DNA of 64,000 nucleotides. Origin: Eutreptiella sp. 'Long Island Sound 2002'. Its lineage: Eukaryota > Euglenozoa > Euglenophyceae > Eutreptiales > Eutreptiaceae. Made by a program: the position numbers and the translations under genes. Below are positions 53,330 to 62,375 of this stretch, one piece after another. The notes under the pieces are model-generated. The model made no database searches, had not been told where the DNA came from, and saw nothing but the letters and a program-made list of their open reading frames with translations. Where the stretch lies: NCBI GenBank assembly GCA_964036045.1, contig OZ038381.1:128843708-128907707 (forward strand), in the 5' to 3' direction. Numbering within the stretch: position 1 is the stretch's first letter; the number at the start of each line of letters is the position of its first letter.

Positions 53330-54691
53330 CCTTTGGGCGCGACCCACGCCACAGCCTATGTCCACGCCCGGGACCTCACCGCGACGGCCACCAACCGCCG
53401 GGCGCTGCGGGCCCGAGACGGCCACACGCCGGTGCAGCGCAGGCTCCGCGTCCGTAACGAGCGGCTGTCCGGCGTCGCCATCGTCCCACAACCGTGCCTC
53501 CTATGCGGCGGCCCGGAGGAGACCCCGGTGCACATGCACGTGGGGTGCGCCCACTCACAGCTCCTCTGGCCCCACTACCGCCAAGCGGTACACCAGGCGG
53601 CCCGCCACCTCCCACCCGGGGACAAAGCCCTGTGGGTGGCCTCGTGGCGCTCCGCAGGCGCCACATGGACGGAAGTCTTCTGCTCCGGGCTGGTGCCCGA
53701 GGACGCGGAGGCGCAGCTCCGCGCCATAGCCCGCTACAACCCGCCGGGAGGGACCTCTGTGGACGATTTCCTCCACCACATGCTCCGGCTGGGGGACTTC
53801 GCATGGGAGCTTTGCAACCACCGGCTGGAGCAACTCCTCCGCGAGCCCCACAGCGCGGCGGCCCGGGCACATCGGTGGCTCACTGCGGCGGAGGGCGACC
53901 ACCCTCCCCCTCCCCCGCGCCCTGACAAGGACTTCGTAGCCTCCCTCCGAGTCGTGAATGGCACTCTGGCGTGCCCGCCCCAAGAGGGCCCCCACCCGTA
54001 CCAGGACCTGCCGGGGGGGTTCTCGAAGCACCTACAAGACGCCCTCTTCCCACCGTGGATCATCGGGCGCGGCTCCATGACCGCGTGGGAGGCGCGCATC
54101 GTGGGTGAGGAATGGGCGCGCGAGTGGGGCTGGTGGTGCGCCGCCACGCGCGCCCCGGAGACCCCTGCGCAACGATACGCCGCCATCCCGCTCAAGGGAT
54201 GGGGGCCGGACACCCTGCCGAGACCCACCGTGATCCGCGGGGCGGGACCTGACCACCCGTGGGACGCGGCGACGGGGGAATGGCTGCAGGCGGCCCCGGG
54301 GCCGCAAACGGGATGGAATGGGGACGTGTCCTCACTCGTCAGGACACCCGTCCCGCCCCGCATCGTCCTTCATGCCGCCAACGTACTCCGGGCTACGGAG
54401 ATACGCATGTGGGGACACGCCGCGGCCAACGTCCGGTGGCACCCCCCAGAGGGCGGGGCCGCCCAGCTCGCCGTGGCGCACTTCAAAGCTGGGGGGCCGG
54501 TATACGACGACGCCCTGTCCCGGCTGGGCGACACCCAGGGGCCCTTGCTCCTCATGCTCCCCACCGACATTGCAGCCGCACTGCGCCAGGAGCTGGACGG
54601 CTGCGGAGGGCTGCTAGTGGGATGGGAGGCAGTCGCGGACGGCACCCTGCTGGCCCTCCTCCACCGGGACACCGCGAACGGGTGGTGCTGA
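53330..54691 (+). pseudogene. ORF2 C-terminal region with Cys/His motif
   Basis: In the next frame: ALRARDGHTPVQRRLRVRN, then CLLCGGPEETPVHMHVGCAH, the Cys/His motif that closes many LINE ORF2 proteins (usually C-X-C or CCHC). A long region without known domain follows (SVDDFLHHMLRLGDFAWEL, WEARIVGEEWAREWGWW). No RNase H or restriction-like endonuclease motif was found. It ends at TGA 54,689-54,691, overlapping an ATG (TGATG). Sequence after the stop in the same frame (WDALTPHLTGRHVY) still looks like protein. Confidence 0.65.
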
Positions 54692-55259
54692 TGGGATGCG
54701 CTGACGCCCCACCTCACCGGGCGCCACGTGTACATGGCAGCCCCCCCCCAAGGGGCACCCCCGCCCGGCGTGGGACGACCTCATCGCCGCCTTCCACGAC
54801 CACGGGATCCTCCCCGACGACACGTGGCAGGAGGTCCAGCGGAAGACGCTTTGCAAGGACTACCGGCGCCGCGTCCGCGCCCGCCTGCTGGAGATCCGGG
54901 ACCCCCTCCGACAGAGGTGGGACGACCTCGGGCTCCGCCATCTCGACCCTTCGTCGCCGCCCTCCCACCTCCCACACACCTGCCACCTCTGCGGGGAATG
55001 TGACACGGTGTCCTCCGAAGCGTCGACAGGCGCCAACAGGTGCGCGCAGTGCGCCCAGGTGGCCGCGTGCCCCTGGCCCCAACCTCCCGCAGGCCCGCGC
55101 AGGCGCACAGAGGAGGAGGCCCTGCACCGGCGCATCGAGGGGGCACACACCCCCTCACACAAACGAGCGGGCCCCGCGGGCGCTGCCCTTCTGTTGATCC
55201 ACGTGCACCTGCGGGACCCCACATCCGTTGCGCACCTGTCGCACGTGTTCGCGCCCTAA
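54692..55259 (+). pseudogene. Segment with zinc-ribbon-like Cys pairs
   Basis: From about 54,771 the frame reads WDDLIAAFHDHGILPDDTW, RRRVRARLLEIRDPL, then CHLCGEC and, 16 residues on, CAQCAQVAAC: two CXXC pairs, as in a zinc ribbon. It ends at TAA 55,257-55,259. The N-terminal part lies in a different frame from the ATG at 54,691, with a C run between, so it is either the frameshifted tail of ORF2 or a small separate ORF. Function unknown. Confidence 0.5.
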
Positions 55260-55298
55260 CCCCCACCCGCCGCCGCCTTTTGCAGAGCCCGCAGCACC

Positions 55299-56532
55299 AT
55301 GCCACGCCGACGGGGGGATTGGGCGGGAACACACCAGGGCCCGCCGCAAAGCGCAGGAGGCGGCCGTCCGGGGCGTGGTGGCGGACGCGGTGGCGGAGGC
55401 ACACGAGGCGCACGCTGCCGCACGGTGTGACCTGACGGGCAGTGCAAAGGCTTTCCTCAACGAGACCGACCTCCCGGCCGTCCGCGCCCTGAACGGAGCG
55501 GGGGCCCCTACGCTGCTCCCGGCAATGCACCGGATCGTGAACGCCGTCCAGCTGGGGCTCATCAGCCCGGAGGCGGCCCTCTACGGGCACTGGATGGAGT
55601 GGCGCGAGTCCAACCGGTCGGGCCGGCCCCTGTCCATGGGGGACACCCTGCGGCTGACGGGAGCAGGGTCTGCCATGTCCCTCCGCAGCAGCGCCCCAGC
55701 CCTGCTGCACGCCCTCAGGACGCGCTACCCCGGGGACGCGGCCCCGTACCTGAACCAGGCGCGGGCCACGTACCCGGGGGGAGTGTCCAAGCTGGATGTG
55801 GCGCTCCACCTTCTACACCCACCGGACCAGGACCTGGAGGTGGGCGAGATCACGGTGTTCGTGGAAGGCGCGGACGAGGCGTCCGCCCGCCCCCGGCCGA
55901 CCAACCCAGTGTACGACGGCACCAGGCCTACCTCCCCGTACGCCATCGTATGCGAGGCGTTCCCCAGGGAGCCCACTTGGTGCCCCGCCCTCCCGCCGGC
56001 GACGCACGCGCCCCGTGGCTGGGCTAACCCAGACCTGTCCCCCCCCCTCTCCAGAACCAGGGGTGCCCACCACAGGGGGCAGGTCCTCTGGCAAGAGTGC
56101 CCTGGCACCCTCCTGCTCCTCCTCGTCGTCGCGACCCGCATGGACCCGGTGCGGGTCCTGGGGATCAACCCCACCCACCTCTATGGGGCAGCACCCGTAC
56201 CCCGCCCCCCCCTCCCGGCGCCCGCGGCGCGGGACGGAGTACACACCTTCCTGCGAACACAGGAGGTCACCGCCGTTACGGGGGTCCACCTGGTGCGGCT
56301 CCCCCCGACACCACTCGACGACCCCCCGGGGCCCAGGGCCCTGGGCCCCGCCCCAGACTGGGAGCTATGGCGCGACGCGTGGGCCGCGTGGCTTTCCCAC
56401 CTCCCCTCCCAATGCCGATGGATGGCCGCCGGTCCCCGGCCGTGCGGGGCTGACGCCACAGCCGGCCCCCCACCCCCTCCCCCCCTCCCCCCCGCAGAGC
56501 ACCACACGGCACTGCCCACGGCACGGCACTGA
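55299..56532 (+). pseudogene. Unrecognised ORF with GEITVFVEG motif
   Basis: An ATG at 55,299 begins MPRRRG; a one-base shift in the G run that follows brings it into the long frame REHTRARRKAQEAAVRGVVA, helical and Ala/Arg-rich, then SAKAFLNETDLPAVRAL, SPEAALYGHWMEWRESNRS, LEVGEITVFVEGADE and a Pro-rich end. It stops at TGA 56,530-56,532, which overlaps the ATG of the next frame. A fragment with the same VGEITVFV motif exists at 5.3-5.6 kb on the minus strand. Homopolymer error is a simple explanation for the shift; the protein could be intact in life. No family recognised. Confidence 0.55.
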
Positions 56533-57677
56533 TGCACCAGGAGGTAGTGGGAAGGGCACGCCTGCCACCACGCATGCCTACCAGGATAACAGTGATGGCA
56601 GACTCCGATGGCTCCCCCCAGCGGGACGACCGCCACCACCGCCGGTGCCGCTCCCGCTCCTCCGCCTCCCCGGAGTGGACGGGGGAGACCCTCGCGGAGC
56701 GCGAGGAGCGGAGGCTGGCGGAGGCGGCGGTGCTGGTCGGGCCGCCACCGCCGGCCCGGGAGCCTGAGCCAGCCGAGGTGACCACCCCCGCCGCCCAAGC
56801 AGCAAGCCCCGCCGCCCCGCCCCGGGAGGGGGCCCCAGACGCGCAGGAAGCGGAGACCGCAGCCCCAGCGAGCCAGTCCGCGGCCCCGACCGCGGCCCCC
56901 GGCACGCCGCCGACACGGGGGATAGCCCCGGCGCAAGAACCGGGTGCATCGCCGAGGGCTGCCGCAGCCGCAGAGGAGAGCGAGAAGGGCGCGCGAGGGG
57001 TTGCAACCGCAACCCCGGCGGGCCGCGCCACCGCCTCGGCCGACCACGCCGCAACCCCCAGCACGCCGCGAAAGCGGGGGGCGGACCCCGCACAGGCCAC
57101 AGGCGCCTCGCCGGCGGCCGCCACAGCAGCGAAGGAGAGCGAGGAGGGCGCGCGAGGGGTTGTGGCCGCGACCCCGGCGGGCCGCGCCACCGCCTCGGCC
57201 GGCCACGCCGCGACCCCCAGCACGCCGCGAAAGCGGGGGACGGACCCCGCACGGGCCACGGGCGCCTCGCCGGCAGCCGCCACAGCAGCAGAGGAGAACG
57301 AGGAGGGCGCGCGAGGAGTTGCGACCACGGCCCCGGCGGGCCGCGCCACCGCCTCGGCCGGCCACGCCGCGATCCCCAGCACGCCGCGCAAGCGAGGGAA
57401 GAACCCCGCACGGGCCACGGGCGCCTCGCCGGCGGCCGCCGCAGCAGCAGCAGTGGGCAGGGAGAGCGCGAAGTACCGCACCCACGCCAACCCCATCCAC
57501 ACCCACACCAGCCCCCCCGAGCAGTTCCCCCCCAAGCCCTTCCCCCCGGGGCGGGCGCGGCACGTCCGCCCCCCGGCGCCCGAGCGCTCGCCGCCGGGCG
57601 TCACGCTGCCGCAGCTGCAAAGACAGCGGGACGCCCGGCGCGTGATCCAGGAAGGAGGGGAGGGCGCGCAGGCATAG
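56532..57677 (+). CDS. Repeat-containing ORF with SR-like start
   Basis: The ATG at 56,532 overlaps the previous stop; MADSDGS at 56,595 is an alternative start. Residues ~35-55 are Arg/Ser/His-rich (RHHRRCRSRSSASPEW). Then come about 3.5 copies of a 53-residue Ala/Pro/Arg repeat containing STPRKRG, likely basic and disordered, and a conserved PPGVTLPQLQRQRDARR. TAG closes the frame at 57,677, but the copy at 61.5-62.3 kb reads on in another frame to a His tract and a C-terminal domain, so the stop probably reflects a shift. RNA binding is plausible from composition alone. Confidence 0.5.
   Translation: MHQEVVGRARLPPRMPTRITVMADSDGSPQRDDRHHRRCRSRSSASPEWTGETLAEREERRLAEAAVLVGPPPPAREPEPAEVTTPAAQAASPAAPPREGAPDAQEAETAAPASQSAAPTAAPGTPPTRGIAPAQEPGASPRAAAAAEESEKGARGVATATPAGRATASADHAATPSTPRKRGADPAQATGASPAAATAAKESEEGARGVVAATPAGRATASAGHAATPSTPRKRGTDPARATGASPAAATAAEENEEGARGVATTAPAGRATASAGHAAIPSTPRKRGKNPARATGASPAAAAAAAVGRESAKYRTHANPIHTHTSPPEQFPPKPFPPGRARHVRPPAPERSPPGVTLPQLQRQRDARRVIQEGGEGAQA
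56945..57440 (+). repeat. 159-bp coding tandem repeat, 3.5 copies
   Basis: GCCTCGCCGGCGGCCGCC-type starts occur at about 56,945, 57,107, 57,266 and 57,425; the period of 159 bp equals 53 codons, so the frame is kept. Copies differ by a few substitutions. The same repeat in minus orientation occurs at 62.15-62.37 kb. Confidence 0.85.
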
Positions 57678-58534
57678 CTGCGTGCCAGTCACGGGAGCGC
57701 GGAGCGGGGGGCAGGAGGCGACAGGGGAAGTGCCCAGGAGCGCGCGCAAGGAGCAGGCCAGGGCACGCGCGGCAGAGAGCAAGGGCGCAGCAGCGGGGGG
57801 GAGCAGGGCGCAGGCAGCGGACGGCGCGACTCAGGGCAGGGGGCCAGGAAGGGACCAAGGCACGGGAAGGGCGCGCAGGGGCACGGGCAGGGAGCCCAGC
57901 TGCAGGGGGCAGGGCGAGGGGCGGTGGGTGAGCGGGCGGGCCAGGGCGGGGGGGACGGGGGGCGGGACCCGCGGCACGGGCAGGGGGCTGGAAAGGGGCC
58001 CAAGGGCAAGGGCAAGGGCGCCGCGGGCCCCAAGGGACAGGCAGGACGGGGCATGGGAGCCCAGGGGGGAGGACGGGACGAAGGGAGGGGGGCGGGGAGC
58101 GGGGTGCCCCCGCAGCCGGACGTGCAGCCGGTGAGGTGCATCCCCCCCGGCATCCAACAGATGCCGGCGCACCACACCCACCACCACCACCACCACCACC
58201 ACCACCACCTCTACAACATCGACCCTGACGCCGGCGAGCTCCTCCCCCCCCGACCCCCACGACCCCGGCACCAGCCAGCCCCCCCCGCGCGGAGGGCGGA
58301 GCCGGCGCGGATGGCCTCGGCGGAGGGGGGGCGGGGCGCGGCATCGGCGCCGCAGGCACAGGGGCAGCAAGGGGAGCCCGCGCGGGGGGCAGAGGGAGGC
58401 CGGCCATGGGACCGGGACTGGGGCGCGGTCCCTGACCCTCTGGGGGAAGAGGCCCTCCCCCTGGTGGGGGAGGTGTACGGGTGGTTCTGCTGGGCCAACC
58501 AGGGAACCACCAGGGGGTTGAGGTTTGAGGTTTG
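57678..58534 (+). pseudogene. His-tract ORF, 3'-truncated copy
   Basis: A Gly/Lys-rich stretch (KGPKGKGKGAAGPKGQ) is followed by CIPPGIQQMPAHHTHHHH, a run of ten His, LYNIDPDAGEL, a Pro/Ala linker, and WDRDWGAVPDPLGEEALPL with VGEVYGWFCWANQGTTRG. At 58,512-58,518 it departs from the other copies and runs into TTGAGGT repeats, losing about 100 C-terminal residues. The poly-His coding CAC run is a microsatellite at 58,173-58,206. Frame changes between 57,677 and 58,100 lie in G-rich runs. Confidence 0.65.
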
Positions 58535-58538
58535 AGGT
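58518..58538. repeat. TTGAGGT x3 at the break of homology
   Basis: Three perfect TTGAGGT units plus a partial TTGA stand exactly where the copy stops matching 63,055 onward (GGGGGTTGAGGAACC). The first TTGAGG belongs to the element sequence itself; the rest look like slippage or end-joining at the break. Confidence 0.85.
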
Positions 58539-58540
58539 TT

Positions 58541-60221
58541 GATTTTGCGGGTACTAGACGCCTTTCGGCCCCGGGGGGCCACCTGGTCGGGCCAGGTGAT
58601 ATCCTCCCCACCGGGTCCTAGTGGGGGGCCCTCCAAGACGCACCTCCTGCCTGGTGGCGGAGTCCCCCAGGTTCACAGAGCTCGGAGCCCCGTCCTTCCC
58701 CGGCTTCCCCGTTTCGCCACTCCCCGGTCTGTGCATCAATTTGCAGCCGTGGCTGCGGGCGCTTACCCACTGCGTCGCCCCCCTAATGCGTGGTCGCCCG
58801 GGGCGCCGGCGCCGCCGGGCCCGTGCTACTGGCTTGTCGCCAGTGGGACCCCCTTGGGCTGGCGTGGAGGCTGCCTAGCCTAGGGGTTGGGGCGTGGCGC
58901 AGTGCGCCACTACTGCCTTGGCGGGTGCAGTGCCCCGTCTGTGTGTGCGCGGCGCTCGCAGCCGGTTCGGGGGGATCGGGCCGGTACCTGGCGTCGTGTC
59001 TTTCTCGTTTCCCCCTCCCCGCCCCGCGTGTTCCGCGCTGCGTGTGGCGGGCCATCCTGTCCGGGTGTCCCTTACCCTCGCTCGCTGGTACGCCATTCCA
59101 CGCGGTCTGTGCGTTCCGCGCGCTCGGTCCGGTTGCTCTTCCGGTAGTCCCCGCGTGTCCCTTTCGTGTGTGTGCGCTCGCGCTCTCGCGGTGTCCGCTC
59201 CCCCCCCCCCTGGGTGGTGTGGCGTGCGCATCTCGCGTGGTCCCGGCACTGGGCGCTGGTAGGGCCGTTCCACGTCGTCCGTGCCCCTCCGCGTGTCCTG
59301 CCCTGGTCCCTTGCTCCGTCTGGCGTCCTTTGGGGGGGGCGGTCCGGTCCCGGTTCCCCCCTACCTGGCTTGGGGTTGTGGGGGTGGCGGTAGGGCGTCC
59401 CCGGGGGGGGTGCCTTCTACTGTTGCGAGGGGCGTCTGGGGTCATGCGCTCCCCCTCCCCCGACTACCCGCCCACTGGGCGGGCTGTCGGGGTCCGCGAT
59501 CCACGTGTTGTGGGCACGGTCGTGCGGGTGTGGGGGCCCTGCTCTGTCCCTATGGGGGCTGCGCGCCGCGGGGCGGGTCCGTGGCGTTCATATGCTGGGG
59601 GGCGGGCTGGGGGGGGGGGGGCGTGCGCCGTACCCCCCGGTTGTGCGGCCGGGGCGGGGCCTGTAGGGCGGGGGGTCGCTCTGCCTCATTCCGTCCCTCT
59701 GCCTTCCCTGGGCAGGCAACAAAGCGGGCGTCACTGTCGTTCTGCTGTCCATGGGGGGCGTGGCCCCCCATACCACTCCGATTGGTGCTCACCAGGCTTC
59801 TCTGGGTACGATCTGTGCGGCGTCCCGGTGCGCAGGCGTGGGCTCGATTGTTCTTCGCGGCCCCCATGGGAGCCGGCGGCTGGGGCGGGGGGGCGGGTTG
59901 CACTCCGGCTCCTCTCTCGGGCAGGGGGGGGGCATCTGCCCTGCCTCGGGGGGTGGGGGCTTGGGCCCCCGCGGCTTGCGGGCCGGTGGGGGGGCGGGGG
60001 GGGGGGGTGTCGCGCCGCGGCCTCTCTGCTCTCCTTCCAGGCGGCGGCCTGCGGTACTCCATCCTGGCCCCCTCCGTGTCGCCGGCGCCTTCCCTTCCGG
60101 CGTGCGCGTGCGGTCGGGGCTGAAGTGCCGCCCCGGGGTGGGGGGGGGTGAGGGGCGGCCCGTGGACCGCTCCCCCGGGGGCCCTAGCAGACCTGAACCC
60201 CCCCTCTGTCATCCCTGAGGG
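58541..60221. other. GC-rich DNA with one reversed satellite half-unit
   Basis: No gene is supported. 59,386-59,557 is the reverse complement of a 418-bp satellite segment (GGGCGTCCCCGG, GAGGGGCGTCTGGGGTCA, CGCCCACTGGGCGGGCTGTC, then a GTGTGGGGGCC end). The flanks do not match the array. Long frames in 58.8-60.2 kb have no coding character. Confidence 0.6.
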
Positions 60222-62375
60222 GGCTGTGGTTACGGGAGGGTCATGTGGGGCGCGGCCTCCTTCCTGTTCCGTTGTGCGCGTTGCTCTGGCACGCCGGTGC
60301 GGGTTCGCGGGAGCAGGTCCAGCCGCCGCTCCCCCCACCGCGTCGCCGTCCCTTCTGGGGGGGGGGCGCCCCCCCGGCCCCGGGGGGGCAGAGGGCCGCG
60401 CCTGTGGCTCCCCAGCTGGGATGGGTGCGGGGCGGGGGGGTGGGGGGGCCGCCCCCCCGCCCGCTCTCCGGCCTGCGTGGGAGGGGGGGGGGGAGTGGGG
60501 GGGGCCCTTTGGTCCCCTGACGACGCCTCCTGACGGCCGGGGGGGGGGCGGCATGGCAGTCCTGGCCCCGGGGGCCAGCCATCGGCTGGGGGGTCGCGCC
60601 CTTCACCCGCCCCCCTCTACCTAGAGCCGGATCCTCGTGCAGGCCCTCGCTGGGGCCCCTCATCCCCCCGGCCGTTGTCGCGCGGCGCTGGCCGGCCGGG
60701 GGTGGCCGTGAGGGTTAGCGGTGAGTGGTTAGCGGGCTGCGGGGCAGCAGGTTCCCCCCCGCGCTCGTTGTCTCCGCACTCCCTCCCGCGGGAGGTGGCA
60801 CGCATTCATGCGTCGTGCCGTACCGTGGGGGGGGCGTGGGTCGGGGGGCCCAGCCCCCCCCCCAACTCTCTCGTATCCGCCGTCTGGGCCATCACCTGCG
60901 CCGCCGCTTGTGTGGGGGCTGGGGCTGTGGCGGTGGCGGGTTGTGCCGGCGGTAGCGCCAGTGGGCGAGGGCGCTGCACAAAGCCCGGGGGAGCCAGTTG
61001 TTGGCGTCCGCATCCGTGATGCGGAGCAACGCTCCCCCTTCCAGGAAGGCCGGCCACGTCGGCTCCCTGTCGGGCCACGCCGCCCGGATCACCGACCTGA
61101 GGAACCTCTCATGGTCCTCTGGGGCTGCCCACCCCCCCGGGGGTACCTCTCGGTTTCCTCCGTCTCTCCGGAGGAGCACGGCATCGAAGGGCCGGTTCCT
61201 CGACCTCCTGGAGGTCCCCTGGTTGGCCCAGCACAACCACCCGTACACCTCCCCCACCAGGGGGAGGGTCTCCTCCCCCAGAGGGTCCGGGACCGCGCCC
61301 CAGTCCCGGTCCCATGGCCGGCCCCCCTCTGCCCCCCGTGCCAGCCCCCCTCGCTGCCCCTGCGCCTGCGGCGCCGATGCCGCGCCCCACCCCCCTCCGC
61401 CGAGGCCATCTGCGCCGGCTCCGCCCTCGGCGCGAGGGGGGCTGGCTGGTGCCGGGGTCGTGGGGGTTGGGGGGGGGCGAGCTCGCTGGCGTCAGGGTCG
61501 ATGTTGTAGAGGTGGTGGTGGTGGTGGTGGTGGTGGTGGTGGGTGTGGTGTGCCGGCATCTGTTGGAAGCCGGGGGGGATGCACCTCACCGGCTGCACGT
61601 CCGGCTGCGGGGGCGCCCCGCCCTCTGCCCCCCTCCCTTCGTCCCGTCCTCTCCCCCGGGCTCCCATGCCCCGTCCCGCCTGTCCCTTGGGGCCCGCGGC
61701 GCCCTTGCCCTTGCCCTTGGGCCCCTTTCCAGCCCCTGCCCGTGTCGCGGGTCCCGCCTCCCGTCCCCCACGCCCTGGCCCGCCCGCTCACCCACCTCTC
61801 CTCGCCCTGCCCCCTGCACCTGGGCTCCCTGCCCGTGCCCCTGCGCGCCCTTCCCGTGCCCTGGTCCCTTCCCGGCCCCCTGCCCCGAGTCGCGCCGTCC
61901 GCCGCCTGCGCCCTGCTCCCCCCCGCTGCTGCGCCCTTCCTGGACCACTCGCCGGGCGTCCCGCTGCCTTTGCAGCTGCGGCAGCGTGACGCCCGGCGGC
62001 GAGCGCTCGCGCGCCGGGGGGCGGACGTGCCGCTCCCGCCCCGGGGGGAAGGGCTTGGGGGGGAACGGCTTGGGGGGGCTGGTGTGGGTGTGGGTGGGGT
62101 TGGCGTGGGCGCAGTACTTCGCGCTCTCCCTGCCCACTGCTGCTGCTGCGGCGGCCGCCGGCGAGGCGTCCGTGGCCCGTGCGGGGTTCTTCCCTCGCTT
62201 GCGCGGCGTGCTGGGGGTCGGGGCGTGGCCGGCCGAGGCGGTGGCGCGGCCCGCCGGGACCGCGTTCGCAACCCCTCACGCACCCTCCTCGTTCTCCTCT
62301 GCTGCTGCGGCGGCCGCCGGCGAGGCGCCCGTGGCCCGTGCGGGGTCCGTCCCCCGCTTTCGCGGCGTGCTGGGG
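60222..62375 (-). pseudogene. Minus-strand copy of the His-tract ORF and 3' flank
   Basis: Reading down from 62,375: STPRKRG repeats, PPGVTLPQLQRQRDARR, a Gly/Arg-rich stretch, then CIPPGFQQMPAHHTHHHH, LYNIDPDASEL, VGEVYGWLCWANQGT, APEDHERFLRSVIRAAWPD, ITDADANNWLPRAL and a terminal KRRRR before TGA at 60,894-60,892 (again TGATG). About 670 bp of 3' flank with long G/C runs follows to 60,222. Frame changes occur in homopolymers. It is 5'-truncated relative to the element at 47-58 kb and forms an inverted repeat with 62,376-64,000. Confidence 0.8.

Larger units (their letters stand above)
42480..58512 (+). mobile_element. Large GC-rich non-LTR (LINE-type) retrotransposon
   Basis: All coding segments from 47,088 to 58,512 are on the plus strand and in an order that makes sense for a LINE: zinc-finger ORF1, then C2H2 finger, AP-type endonuclease, RT and a Cys/His region, then further ORFs. 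No LTRs or integrase. The upstream 418-bp array may be its 5' untranslated region. The 3' end is lost at 58,512-58,518, before the last coding part and 3' flank that the copy at 62.4-64.0 kb still has. Whether the ORFs after the RT belong to the same transcript is inferred from strand, spacing and shared composition. Confidence 0.7.

Noticed and set aside
56181-57782. 533-codon minus-strand frame opposite the repeat ORF
   Set aside because: Antisense shadow of the 159-bp repeats; the plus-strand frame has the conserved motifs seen in the other copies.
58518-58538. Telomere seed
   Set aside because: TTGAGGT is not a known telomere unit, only three copies exist, and the first derives from the element itself.
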